Positions 31,432-43,429 of a DNA stretch of 64,000 nucleotides are shown here, piece by piece. This DNA is from Plasmodiophora brassicae (taxonomy: Eukaryota; Endomyxa; Phytomyxea; Plasmodiophorida; Plasmodiophoridae). The number at the start of each line of letters is the position of its first letter. The stretch's first letter is position 1. The translations under genes were made by a program, and so were the position numbers. Under the pieces are notes generated by a model, which was not told the origin of the DNA, searched no databases, and saw only the letters and a program-made list of their open reading frames with translations. Location: NCBI GenBank assembly GCA_039704465.1, contig JASFAU010000015.1, positions 124,001-188,000 on the forward strand. The letters are read 5' to 3'.

Positions 31432-33352
31432 ATGAGCGACGTCAGCGATGGTGGCAGCGACGTCGCCGAGGGGTCGGATAGCGGCGCCCCGGTCGTCGAC
31501 CTGCCCCAGCAGGCGTTCAGCGCCAGCAACATGGAGAAGATCCGGACGCTGGAGGTCCTCGAGGAGGCGCTGACCATATTCAAAGGCGTATGAGGGCGGC
31601 GGGCTTCTTGGGCAGGACGGGAACGTGACCGTTGTCGATCGATCAGATCTCGGAGCAGCGCATGGCCTGGAAGGAGTCGCGCGCCTTCAACGATAAGATG
31701 ATGCATCGCACGTATAACGACGACATCCAGGCGAACCTGCGCCGGAAGATGCTGCTGGCCAACGACGACGTCAGTAGGCTGTATGGCGTCGCCGCCCACA
31801 TAGTAACCTGCCCCGATAGATGCAACGCAAGCTGCTGCTGGACACCAAGTTCTCGGCCATCAGGAAGGCGGTCGAGCTCGACGCCGAGCGTCGCACGGCC
31901 ATGTACAGGAGTACGAGAGCGCGAGGGGTCGCCGGCCTACGCTGACGACGTTGTGAACAGATACGCCCAAGTTCGTCAGCACGTTGTTCTGCCCGTACGG
32001 CCGCGCCCTGCTGTTCGACGCCGTCGACGGCGTGACGCTGGGCGTGTTCAGCGACGGGCTGCTGGGTAGGCCTGCCCCCTGCGATGGTTTACCGTGCGCG
32101 CGCCGGCCCTAACGGTCCCGCGTCAAGTCGCGTTCGACAGGTCGAAGGAGAACGGGGCGCCGCTGGAGCCGAAGGACGTGGTCGTCCTGTCGGCGGGCGA
32201 CCTGTCCTGCGCCTGCCTGTCACGGTGCACGCTGGCGCCCGGCGACCACACCGCCGCCCTGGACCTGTTCCTGGTCGCCGCCGACGGCCAAGCGTCCCTC
32301 CTCGCTGTCGACCTGGTCCACACGGATCGACCATCGCGAAAGCACGTCGTCCGGGTCCGTTCTCTCTGTCTCGCCGCGTCGAACGCGACGTTGACGCGAC
32401 ACAGGTCGACGTGCGCGAAACATCGGCGACGCCGTTGTTCGACCAGACGGATCTGGTGCCCGGGATCGCTGTGCCGACCCCCGGCGGCGGCGGCGGCGGC
32501 GGCGTGTTCGTCTGCCAGGACAGCACCGTGTTCCAGGTCGGGTTCGGGCCGCTGGCCGTGAAGGCGCGCATCGACCTGCGCGCGACGCTGCGTCTGCCGC
32601 CGACGCCGGCCGGCCAGCAGTGCATCACGGGCGTCGTTGAGCGCGCATCGTCGCTGTTCGTGGCGACGCGCAGCGGCTGCCTGGTCCAGGTGCAGGTGGC
32701 GGTCGCCACCGGCGCCCTGCGCGCCACCCTGGTCCACCAGTACGGGGCGCTCGAGACGCGCGTCGCCACCAGCCAACGCTTCCAGGACCTGTCCGGCGTT
32801 GTCGACGACGACGACGACGACAACGCGAACGACAACGGGAACAGCGACGTCCCCGTCAAGTTCTCGTACGCGCCCACGTCGATCGCCAGCGTTGCGCTGA
32901 GCCCGCCCGATGCGATTCTCAGCGCGTGCGAGGACGGCACGGTTCGGCTGCAGAACGTGGGGACGCTTCATGGCGGCGAGAGCGGGCTGCTGATCGCAAC
33001 GGGCGACTACGCCGAGCAAGGGTTCCTGTCGTCGTGCGTCGCGGTGGCGGCGACCGACAAGGAGGCGATCACGGCGGACGCGTCGGGGCGGTTGGCGTTG
33101 TGGAGCCTGAAGACGCGGCGCATGGTCGGGTCGTACGTAATGGAAGGCGTGCGCGGCATCCACCGGATCGCGCTGAGCCGGGCCGACGACCGCATCGTCG
33201 TCGTGTTCGCCGAGAACGTCATCAGCCAGTGGTCGTACGCGCACTGCACCATTGACGGCGTCGACGACGACGACGATGAGCAGGACGAACCTGCTGCCAG
33301 CGCTGTCATCGATGGGCCGACGCGACGCTCGACAGACAAGATGCGCGCGTGA
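31432..33352 (+). CDS. WD40-repeat protein of unrecognised family
   Basis: Starts at ATG 31432 (MSDVSDGGSD) after a 55-base gap from the preceding gene. Five or six exons. The N-terminal 170 residues are acidic, then helical (EKIRTLEVLEEALTIF, WKESRAFNDKMMHRTYND). The rest looks like a beta-propeller: blades at about 32480-32560, 32620-32760, 32870-32960 (SVALSPPDAILSACEDGTVRL), 33020-33130 (AITADASGRLALWSL) and 33160-33240 (NVISQWSY). A poly-Asp run interrupts one loop near 32806, and the C-terminus is again acidic. Propellers of this kind are scaffolds. No catalytic motif is seen, and I could not tie it to a named subfamily. Confidence 0.72.
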
Positions 33353-33452
33353 GTTTCATTATAGACGATGATGAGCGGTTGCTTGCTGGGCGGGTGGTGG
33401 TTGCCTAGAATAGTAGTAGAGTAGGGAGCCGGGTCGCAACGGCCCCACTGGC

Positions 33453-34274
<822 letters not shown>

Positions 34275-34523
34275 CTATGCGCCGCCGACGACCTCACAGA
34301 GCACGCCCGCCGTCGTCGTCTGCCCCGGCGGCTGATTCCACCAACTGTCACACAACTCCGTGGCCGCTGCAGATTCCAACCCGCCCCAAAACGACATCGA
34401 CCTACCCACCCGCCGCGACTTTTTTCCCGTTGCCGACCGGTCACGTTCTAAAAATACGCTCGCCGTGCCACGTCAACTCAGGACGGCGCGGTATTGAGTC
34501 GGTATCAGACAGGGCAGGGCGGG

Positions 34524-35438
34524 CTAACTCCATCTGACAAGGTGGCTAACGCGCTCTTCATTGGGCGGTTTTATCGCGATGGATGCCAGGTCGATCCGTC
34601 GGTCACGAAGAGCAGGAAGCCGCGCCCTGACGGCGCCCATGAGCGAAAGGTCGACATCGGCGGTGCAGACCCCCGCGTCCGTGCCGGACAGTCGCGCGAG
34701 GACACGCCCCCAGGGATCGACAATCATGCTGTGGCCATAGCTGCGGCGCCCGCTCGGATGCACGCCTGCTTGCGCTGCACCGATCACGTAGCACTGGTTC
34801 TCGATGGCCCGGCAGCGTAAAAGGAGCTCCCAGTGTGCCGCTCCCGTTTCGCAGGTGAACGCGGCCGGAACCGAGATTAGCGTTGGTGGCTCGGGGACGG
34901 CTCGGTACAATTCAGGGAAGCGAACGTCGTAGCAAACAGAGAGCAGGATCGGCCCGATGGACGACGTCACCGAGACGATATCGCGGCCGAATGCCACGGT
35001 CTTGGCCTCGTTGTATTCTTCCCCGAACGCGAACAGATGCACCTTGTCGTAGCGGGCCAGAAGTGCTCCAGCCGCATCGAACGCCATGGACGTATTGAAG
35101 ACGCGCGACGGATCCTCAGCGCAGGGAACGGGAACAGTCCCGCCAATCAGCATAATCCCGTGTCCTCTCGCCGAATCGGACATGAACGTCTGCATGGCCT
35201 CGAAGCGCGTCTTCGCGATCGCAACCTTATCTTCGTCACGCCGGCCCATGATCGGCCAGTTTTCAGGCAGCACGACAATGCGCGCGCCCTGCCCGACCGC
35301 ATCGCCGATCAGCGACGCCGCCGCCGCCATGTTCTCGTCGACGTCCGCCGTCGACACCATCTGCACGGCGGCGATCTTCACCGTCGTCGACATGCAGCGC
35401 CGGAGGCCTCGACGCCACCCGCACCCCGCCAACAGCAT
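34524..35438 (-). CDS. NIT1: Nit1-type nitrilase-superfamily amidase (deaminated glutathione amidase)
   Basis: Intronless frame of 304 residues. The catalytic triad is visible: Glu in VVLPENWP, Lys in YDKVHLF and Cys in SVCYDVRFPELYR. RAIENQCYVIGAAQ and HSMIVDPWGRVLA also match the Nit1 branch, which hydrolyses deaminated glutathione, a side product of transaminases. Two starts are plausible: ATG 35438 adds an Arg-rich leader (LLAGCGWRRGLRRC) that could target mitochondria, and ATG 35393 gives MSTTVKIAAVQ. An upstream non-ATG start was rejected. It is divergent from isoleucyl-tRNA synthetase, with about 250 bases between starts. Confidence 0.9.
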   Translation of the reverse strand: MLLAGCGWRRGLRRCMSTTVKIAAVQMVSTADVDENMAAAASLIGDAVGQGARIVVLPENWPIMGRRDEDKVAIAKTRFEAMQTFMSDSARGHGIMLIGGTVPVPCAEDPSRVFNTSMAFDAAGALLARYDKVHLFAFGEEYNEAKTVAFGRDIVSVTSSIGPILLSVCYDVRFPELYRAVPEPPTLISVPAAFTCETGAAHWELLLRCRAIENQCYVIGAAQAGVHPSGRRSYGHSMIVDPWGRVLARLSGTDAGVCTADVDLSLMGAVRARLPALRDRRIDLASIAIKPPNEERVSHLVRWS

Positions 35439-35691
35439 TCTGACCAAAACATGTCCAGCCGGAAAATCACAGCGAACCCCACTGGAACTTGCAGAGCCGC
35501 GCGTGCTGACACGTTGACCAGGAAGTTGCAGGCAGCAGTGCAGTGACGCTGTAGACTGGGCGAGCTGCAGTACTAAACGTCAGCGAGGCCTAAAATTAGG
35601 CGGTGTGCTACAGTGGCGAGCAAGTAATAGCGGCGGACGGGTACGTACGTCGCGCAACGCCGTGCGGACTGCATTGGAGAGCTCGCGTGCG

Positions 35692-38600
35692 ATGACGCTG
35701 AAAGCGCGGGAGCAGCAGGGTGCGGCGCCGGCCAACCCCGTGTTCGAGGCGCTGCCGGAGAGGTTCGAGTTCGCGCGCGAGGAAGAGATCGTCCTGCAGC
35801 GATGGCGGGATTGCGATGCGTTCCAGGAGTCGATGCGGCGGTCCCGGAAAGCGAACCTGCCCCTGTACACGTTCTATGATGGCCCTCCATTCGCCACTGG
35901 CATGCCGCACTACGGTATCCTCATGTTGGCATTCCGAAGATTCATGCTCTCAGTCGGTATCATATCAGGTCACATACTCGCTGGGACCATCAAGGACGTA
36001 GTAACAAGATATGCGCACCAGTCTGGTAATAAAACGGGCATCATCGTGTTGCAGGCGGCCGTTCCTCGCTGACATTTGTGAACAGGACACCACGTGGAAC
36101 GACGATTCGGGTGGGATTGCCACGGGCTGCCTATTGAGTACGCGATCGACAAGAAGCTGGGTATCACGTCGAAGGAGCAGCATCTGGCGATGGGCATCCC
36201 TGCGTACAACAAGGAGTGCCGGTCGATTGTCCAGAAGTACGCCTCCGAGTGGCGGTACGTGACCGAGCGCTACGGGCGCTGGATCGACATGGACAACGAC
36301 TGGAAGACGATGAATCCGACGTTCATGGAAAGCGTCTGGTGGGTCTTCAAGAGCATGTACGACAAGGGCCTGGTCTACCAGGGTTTCAAAGTCATGCCGT
36401 ACTCTACGGCCTGCCATACCCCGTTGTCCAACTTTGAGAAGGTAAATGGCAACGGTTCAAGAACGAGGGGCATAGTATGTGATGCCTGCTCTACAGGGTC
36501 AAAATTACAAAGAAGTTGCCGACCCCGCCGTGGTGGCGTCGTTCCCTATTGTGAACGCGGACCCGAACAGCCCTTTGCACGGTGCCTCATTGCTCGCGTT
36601 CACAACGACCCCATGGACGCTTCCTTCGAACTTGGCACTCTGCGTGAACGCCAACATGACCTACAGTGTGATCCGGGACAATGGTACGCCGCAGATATCG
36701 ACTGGCTAGGCATGTCTAACGACCCGTTGCCTAGCGTCGGGTGCGCTATGGGTCTGTGGATCCAACACGATCTTGAAGGAAGTGTATGGCAAGGCGAAAG
36801 TGGAGGCCGGTAAAGAACCGTACAGTGTCGTGGCAACGATGCCCGGATCCGACCTAGTCGGCCTGCAGTACGAACCCATCTTTGACTACTTCGCCGGTAG
36901 CCCGTTGGCCGCGAAAGCTTTCGTGGTCGTATCGGACGATTATGTCCAGGAGGAGAGCGGCACTGGTATCGTCCACCAGGCGCCAGCGTTCGGCGAAGAT
37001 GACTACCGTGTCTGTCTCGACCATGGCATCATTCAGCGCGGGCCGGGTCTGATCTGCCCTGTGGACGAGTCCGGTCGGTTCACCAGCAACGTCCCTGACT
37101 TTGCTGGGCGTTACGTCAAGGAGGCGGACCGGGACATTATTCGCGCGTTGAGGAAGCGTGGACGAATTGTACGAGATTACCAGAAGAAGCACGACTACCC
37201 GCACTGCTGGCGAAGTGACACGCCTCTCATGTCAGTCTGTAGCGTCTCTTGTCGTGACATGTGGACCTGACTTGCGCTCGTCAGTTACAAGGCGGTGCCG
37301 TCGTGGTTCGTCAACGTCCCAAAGATTCGCGACAGGCTTCTGCAGTGCAATGAGCAGACGTACTGGGTGCCGGCGTACGTCAAAGAACGCCGATTCCACA
37401 ACTGGCTCATGGACGCGCGCGACTGGTCCGTATCGCGAACCCGGTACTGGGGCACCCCGCTCCCGATCTGGATCAGTGACGACGGCGATGAAATCGTCGT
37501 CATCGGGTCGATTGCCGAATTGCAGGAACGATCGGGGCGCGCCGAGCCGATAACGGACCTGCATCGCGAGTTCGTCGATGAGATCACGATCCCGTCGTCG
37601 AAGGGCAAGGGCGTGCTGCGACGTGTCGAGGACGTGTTCGATTGCTGGTTCGAATCCGGGTCCATGCCGTACGCGTCGCGTCACTACCCGTTCGAGAACG
37701 CTGACGAATTCGAACGCGGGTTCCCGGCCGATTTCATCGCCGAAGGCCTGGACCAGACGCGGGGGTGGTTCTACACGCTGATGGTCGTCTCCGTCGCCTT
37801 ATTCGACAAGCCCCCGTTCCAGAACCTGATCTGCAACGGGCTTGTGCTTGCTGAGGACGGCAAGAAGATGTCGAAATCGCTGAACAACTACCCGGACCCG
37901 ATGCTGGTCATGAACACTCACGGTAGGCGGGCGGCGTTCGCGAGTTTCGATACCTGACCGTATCCGTGTTGCAGGTGCCGATGCCATGCGTCTCTACCTG
38001 ATCAATTCCCCCGTCGTTAGAGCGGACTCGCTGAAATTCAGCGAGGCCGGCGTACGCGACGTTGTCAAGGACGTGTTTGTGCCCTGGTCAAACACGCTCA
38101 GGCTGTTCATTTCGCAGGTCGTGTCGCGTTCGTGCTACCTGGATACCGGGTCCTGACGCGTTACATGTAGGCCCGTCGTCGCGCTCTGAAGGACGGTACC
38201 ACTTTCAAGGCCAATCCGGACGTGTTCAACCGGACCGACAACGTCATGGACAAGTGGATCTTGTCGTCTCTGCAGACGCTCATTGCTGGCTTCCGGAAAG
38301 AAATGAACCTGTACGAACTAGGTAGGAACGTCGCCGCTGGAATCGGAACCCTGCCTCCTCATGTCATGCCCTCCTGTTCCAGCCAAGGTCGTTCCGCACC
38401 TTGTCGGGTTCATTGACAAGCTGTCGCTGTGGTACGTTCGCTTCAACAAGCTGCGCATCAAGGGTGATGCTGGCCCAGAAGCGTGCGAGGCGTCCCTGTG
38501 CACGCTGTACCACGTCCTGCTGTCCATGGCTCGACTGATGGCGCCGTTCACGCCGTTCCTCGCCGACACGATGTACTACTACCTGAAGCCGGCCCTGCCC

Positions 38601-39535
38601 CAGGAACAACAGGAAGACACGGTGCACTTCGACATGGTCCCTGATGTCGACGAGTCGTCGCGGGATGAGAGCATCGAGAGAGCCGTTGCCGCCATGCAAC
38701 TCGTCGTCGAGACCGGGCGCACAGCACGTGACCAGGCGTCGGTATCGCTGCGCATCCCGTTGCCGAAGTGCATCGTCGTGACGTCGTCCCGGGAACTGAT
38801 CTCGTACGTCGAACCGCTGTCCGACTACATCGTCGAGCAGCTCAACGTCCAGTCGGTCGAGTTCAGCGACGCCGTCAGCGACTACATCTCTGTCAGCCTC
38901 GAACCGGACAACAGACGACTCGGCAAGCGCCTCGGCAAGCACCGACCGGCCGTTGTCGCTGCTCTGAAGGCAATGTCGCACTCGGACGTTGTCAAGTTCC
39001 GCCAGGACGGTTCGTGCTCGCTGCTAACCGTTCGCGGCCCGCATTCTCAACGTTGTTTAGGTGTGGCACGTATCGGCGAATTCGACATCACTATCGAGGA
39101 CGTCATCGTGCAGACGACGTTCATTGGCGACGCGAAGCAGTTCGTGTCGCATTCGGCTGGCGAGGTTGTCGTGATCATCAGCCGGGAGCCCGACGACGCC
39201 TGCGTCCGCCTCGGTCAGGCCAGGACGCTCGTCGCCCATGTCCAAGGGCTTCGCAAGCAGGCCCTGCTGACCATCGAAGACGAGGTTCGTATCTTCGCCG
39301 ACTACGGCGCCGGTTCCGCCACGTCGCGTTTCATCCGCGACCATCGCGACTACGTCGAGTCGTCGCTGAAGGTCGCCATCGAGCCCATGGCGGAACTCAG
39401 CCCCGAGGCCCACATCGTTGCCGATGATCGGAAAGAGGTCGGGAACGTGCCCGCGATACGTTTGCCATATTGTGACGCTGCTCTGCACAGGTCGTCCCCG
39501 GCGAATCGATCCGGGTGGTCATTGCCCGACGATGA
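35692..39535 (+). CDS. IARS1: Isoleucyl-tRNA synthetase, cytosolic type
   Basis: Charges tRNA-Ile. About 1,090 residues over roughly ten exons. HIGH-equivalent motif HYGH is split by the first intron (PHYG / HILAG). [10 protein letters not shown] follows, then the CP1 editing region with [14 protein letters not shown] and an [13 protein letters not shown] segment. Next come [25 protein letters not shown] and KMSKS (in [16 protein letters not shown], near 37860). The anticodon-binding helical domain covers about 38220-38580. The C-terminal extension typical of eukaryotic cytosolic enzymes continues to [14 protein letters not shown] and a TGA at 39533; a longer uninterrupted frame to 39599 reads through an intron and is not the true end. 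In-frame non-ATG codons upstream of 35692 were not used. Confidence 0.93.
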
Positions 39536-39717
39536 GTGTCGTCCACGAGGCCGCCGCCCCCCTCCGTCCCTGAACATTGTCGCAGGCCGCGAACAGTAAA
39601 CACGTGTCGTGTCTAGGCAGGTGGTCGTCGCGTCAGGACGCTGTTCGATAGATATTCCCCGGCCCTTGGCGGTTGGTTCGATCCTCTGTCACCGGGCATA
39701 ATATCCGGTCCAGGGCC

Positions 39718-40176
39718 ATGTCGTCGATACTGCCGCCGTTGCTGATCCTGCTCCTATCGGGGCGCAGCGACGCCCAGTCGAGGCGACCGTCTACGACCAT
39801 AACGCGTCGTTGGCACACGATCACCGTTGCGCCGGCAGCGGCGAGCTCGAACGCCACAGCGGGCACGATCGCGGTCGCCGTCGGCTGCCTGGTCCTTCTG
39901 GTGCTGCTGTTCGTCGTCGTCGCCCGCCTGTTCGTCCTGGTGTGCCGCCGGGTGCCGTCGCGGCCCATGGCGCCCCGAACGCACCCGAAGGCGCTGACGA
40001 GGACGGTCAGCGACCGCACCGTCGACACGGAGATCGACACCGTCCTCAGGAAGACGGCCCGGGACCTGCTGAACGTAATGCCCACGTCGACCTGGCCGCC
40101 TAGCCGCCCGGACCAGGCGCATAGCCAGGTCTTCGAGCCGCCCTCGTCGACAATGAACGCCCATAACTGGACCTGA
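39718..40176 (+). CDS. Small type I membrane protein of unknown function
   Basis: Intronless, 152 residues from ATG 39718. Signal peptide (ILPPLLILLLSGRSDAQS), about 30 lumenal residues with one N-S/N-A-T glycosylation site, then a membrane span (VAVGCLVLLVLLFVVVARLFVLV) followed by CRR and a basic cytosolic tail of about 80 residues with many Thr/Ser. The layout suggests a receptor-like or adaptor membrane protein. No family recognised. Confidence 0.6.
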   Translation: MSSILPPLLILLLSGRSDAQSRRPSTTITRRWHTITVAPAAASSNATAGTIAVAVGCLVLLVLLFVVVARLFVLVCRRVPSRPMAPRTHPKALTRTVSDRTVDTEIDTVLRKTARDLLNVMPTSTWPPSRPDQAHSQVFEPPSSTMNAHNWT

Positions 40177-40283
40177 ACACCTTGTGTGGCCCAACGGCAC
40201 TGTACTGGGCCGGGCAATACTGTACCAGCAGGAGGCCACCGCCCTCCGTTCGCGTACACGTCGCGCTCGTCGATAGTAGGACG

Positions 40284-43027
40284 ATGTCGGCCGCGCCCCC
40301 CGCTAGCTATGTCTGCCCGATTACAGGGCGCCTGATGGACGACCCGGTGATGGACCCGGACGGCAACACGTACGAACGCGCCGCCATAACGGGTACGCCG
40401 GGGCGGCACAGCGCGTTGTCGCGTGCGATGCCTCTGTGTGTTGAAGGGGGCGCGCGTCCCGACAGAATGGCTCCGGCAGCATCCGACGTCGCCGATAACG
40501 CGCGCGCCGCTGGACGCCGCCGTGCTGGTCCCGAACAGGGCCCTGCGCGATGCGATCGACGACTACCGGCGATCGTTGAGCACCGGGTCGGCAGAGGAGC
40601 CGTCGGCGTTATCGACGACGCCGACGCTGGTCCCTGCCGGGCCCATTGTGCTGTCGACAGCAACGTTCCCGGCGTCGGGGACGGAATCCGTCGTGGTGGC
40701 GACCCTGACGCCCCCACCGGGGACGCAGCGAACGCCGACCGACATCTGCTGCGTCATTGATATCGTGAGCCGAGCGAGCGCAGCGATCGGGCGCCGACTG
40801 AGTGTATCGTCATCGGCAGAGCGGATCGATGGGATCCAGCGCCACGATCGGCGGCAGCGACGAGGTGGAGTCGACGGGCCTGACGATCCTCGACATCGTC
40901 AAGCATGCGGTCCGCACGATCATCAGCACGTTGTCGGGCGACGACCGCCTGGCGCTCGTGGCCTACTCCGACCGGGCACGACCCGTGTTCAACCTGGTCC
41001 CCATGACCGACGAAGGGAAACGAACCGCCCAGGTTGGTCGTTCCCCCCGCACGGAACGTCTCGTCGCCCGCGTCGATCGATTCTGAGAGCGCTGCCCAGG
41101 CCGCTGTCGAGCTGTTGGACACGGAAGGTTCCACCAACCTGTGGGATGGGTTGTACACGGGCCTGGAGATCCTCCGGCGCGATCGGTCCCCGGCACGGCT
41201 CGCCGCGCTCATGATCCTGACCGACGGCCAGCCCAAGTAAGCGACGCGCGCCCGAACACGTCGTTTGCGCGGCCCGCCAACCATCTCTGCCCAACAGCAT
41301 CGACCCGCCACGTGGGACCATCCCAACGCTGAAGCGGTACCAGGACGAACACGGCGGCCTGCCGTGCGTGATCCACAGGTCAGGCATGTAGGCGTTCGCC
41401 ACCAGATGAACGTTCGGTGAACGCGCGCTCGGGCGTCTGTTTAGTTTCGGGTTCGGGTACGGCCTGGATTCGGTGCTGATGCGCGAGATCGCCAACCTCG
41501 GGTCGGGGACGTACAATTTCATCCCCGATGCCGGGTTCGTGGGCACCGTGTTCGTCAACGTGACCGCCAACGTCCTGTCGACGATGGCGCGTGACACGAT
41601 CGTCAACGTGGAGCCGCAGCCGGGGACGACGGTGCTGCCGGTTCCGGGCCGGCACCGCTACACGGAATGCGGCGCGGGCGCTGTCGTCATCCACCTCGGC
41701 CCGGTCCAGTACGGCCAAACCAAGGACATCGTCATCCGCCTGCAGAGCGCAGCACCCGCGGCCGCGCCCGCAGCGTCGCTATCGGCGCGCTACACGGTCG
41801 TGGGCGACCTCACCGTCACCATCGCCAGTTCGCGCGATACCGTCGTCGACAACGCCGACGCCGACGTCCTGCGCCTGGGCGCCGTCGACGCGATCCTGGA
41901 CGGCATGGCACTGGTGGAGGGCAACGACAGCAACGCGGCCCGGTCGCGTATCGCCGACCACATCGTCAGCGTGAAGCGGTCGGCGTCGGCGGCGGCGCTG
42001 GCGGACCTCCTGGTAGGGCCACCGCGCGTCGAATGGTGCATGGGCCGGCGTGTTGTGGGTAACGGGGTGCGGTCGCGCAGTTTGACCTGGAGGGGCAGGT
42101 TACGGAAGCGTTCTCCCGCGACGACTGGTACCAGCGCTGGGGCCGCCACTACCTGCCGTCGCTGGCGCAGGCCCACCAGGTCCGGTCCACGTTCCGTCGC
42201 GACGACGTCGGGTATCGAATCGTGACGTCCCGCTAGATGCAGATGTGCAACAACTTCAAGGACAAGGGCGTGCAGAGATACGGCGGGCGGCTGTTCCAGA
42301 CGATCCGGGACGCGGCCGACCTGGCGTTCTGTCGGCTGCCGCCGCCGAGACCCTCCGGGCATCGCGTCGCCGTGTCGAGTGTGGGGGCGGCAGCGGCAGC
42401 GCCTGCTCCTGCCCCCGTCAGCATGGCCGCGTTCAACAATGCCAGCAACCCGTGCATTGATGGCGAATGCTACGTCACGTACGTGCCGAGTGGAAACCTG
42501 GTTCGAGTTCGCGACGTCCGCGCTGGGGACCGGGTCGCGACCTCGCCGACAAGTTCCAGTATCGTGCTGTGCGTGGTCGAGACGCTCACGTAAGGCGCAA
42601 CGTTCCGCCCGTATGGCCTGCGCCTGAGCCGAACCGTAGCGGAGGTCGTGCGGGCTTGGTGGAGGTTGCTGACGGGGTTCGAGTTACGCCATGGCATCCT
42701 GTGCTGATGGGGGGACGGTGGAGGTTCCCAGCCGAGACACTGGCTGCGTCGACATGCGAATGCCATGCAGTGTACGGGTTCGTGATGGACGACGACGCGT
42801 CGGGGATCCTGGTCAACGGCCACGTTGTGTGTGCCCCCCTTGGCCATAACATGGCAGGGGACGTTATCGGGCACGCGTTCTTCGGCAACCGCAAACGGGT
42901 GCTCGCATCGCTCCAGGGCATGAAAGGATGGCAACGTGGAAAGATCTCGTTCGCGGGCCCCTGCATGGTTCGAGACCCAGGCACCGGCCACGTCGTTGGT
43001 TTCAGCACCGACGCTGAAGTTCTCTAA
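40284..43027 (+). CDS. U-box / VWA / Vwaint / Vint (Hint-type) protein
   Basis: A modular protein of about 760 residues over roughly eight exons. Residues 8-75 form a U-box (YVCPITGRLMDDPVMDPDGNTYER, then TEWLRQHPTSPITR), the fold used by E3 ubiquitin ligases. A VWA domain follows with metal-site residues D-x-S-G-S (DICCVID joined to SGSMGSS), TDG in LMILTDGQPK, and FGFGYGLDSVLMREIA. The GTYNFIPDAGFVGTVFVN block and the next 200 residues match the Vwaint region. The C-terminal 190 residues match Vint, a Hedgehog/intein-like domain: NPCIDGECYV with the first cysteine, VRAGDRVAT, VTPWHPV, CHAVYGFVM, CAPLGH, HAFFGN and CMVRDPGTGHVVGF. Whether the Hint module can self-cleave is unknown. Confidence 0.82.
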
Positions 43028-43429
43028 ATTGATCAGTCTGTTGGCGATGCTTCTTTATATTGACGTTGATGGCGGGGAAGACAGCGGCGCTGTGGCTGGT
43101 GACGATGCGGGTGGCGGTGGCGATGATGATGTCGAGACAAGGACGGCGACGACGTTGTTGAGGTCGTCGATCCACTTGCAGACGAGGCGCTCGTCGGCAA
43201 CGTAGAGCGTTGGCTTGCTGATGACAATTATGGTAGGGAAGTGGGCGCATCACTGGGACCGGACGTGATCGACACACTGTCACGTCGGCATGGGCGATAA
43301 AGTGCCCCTTGCAACGGTACTGATGATCGTGACGACTGTTACGGTCTCGATGGTACAATGGCGCATGCGGTTAATGGGCGGATCGCCCTTAGGGTACTTG
43401 TGTGAACGTCTGATAGGCGGCGAACGCCT
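43028..43429. other. Intergenic region
   Basis: About 400 bases. The minus strand has a short coding-like stretch around 43150-43230 (ERLVCKWIDDLNN), but it has no start, no convincing splice partners and no continuation. Otherwise nothing recognisable. Confidence 0.4.

Noticed and set aside
29823..31799. 658-residue minus-strand open frame opposite the SMP-like gene
   Set aside because: Shadow of the plus-strand coding bias. The plus frame has a signal peptide, good splice junction and domain pattern; the minus frame has none and crosses into the next gene.
32089..33244. Long minus-strand frames opposite the WD40 gene
   Set aside because: Arg-rich shadows without motifs.
39536..39599. Extended C-terminus of isoleucyl-tRNA synthetase
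   Set aside because: The uninterrupted frame reads through a 5'-GT...CACAG-3' intron; splicing gives [14 protein letters not shown] and an earlier stop at 39535, which fits the family end.
43130..43260. Coding-like minus-strand stretch with ERLVCKWIDDLNN
   Set aside because: It superficially recalls DUF202/VTC-type segments, but it lacks membrane helices, a start codon and exons to either side.
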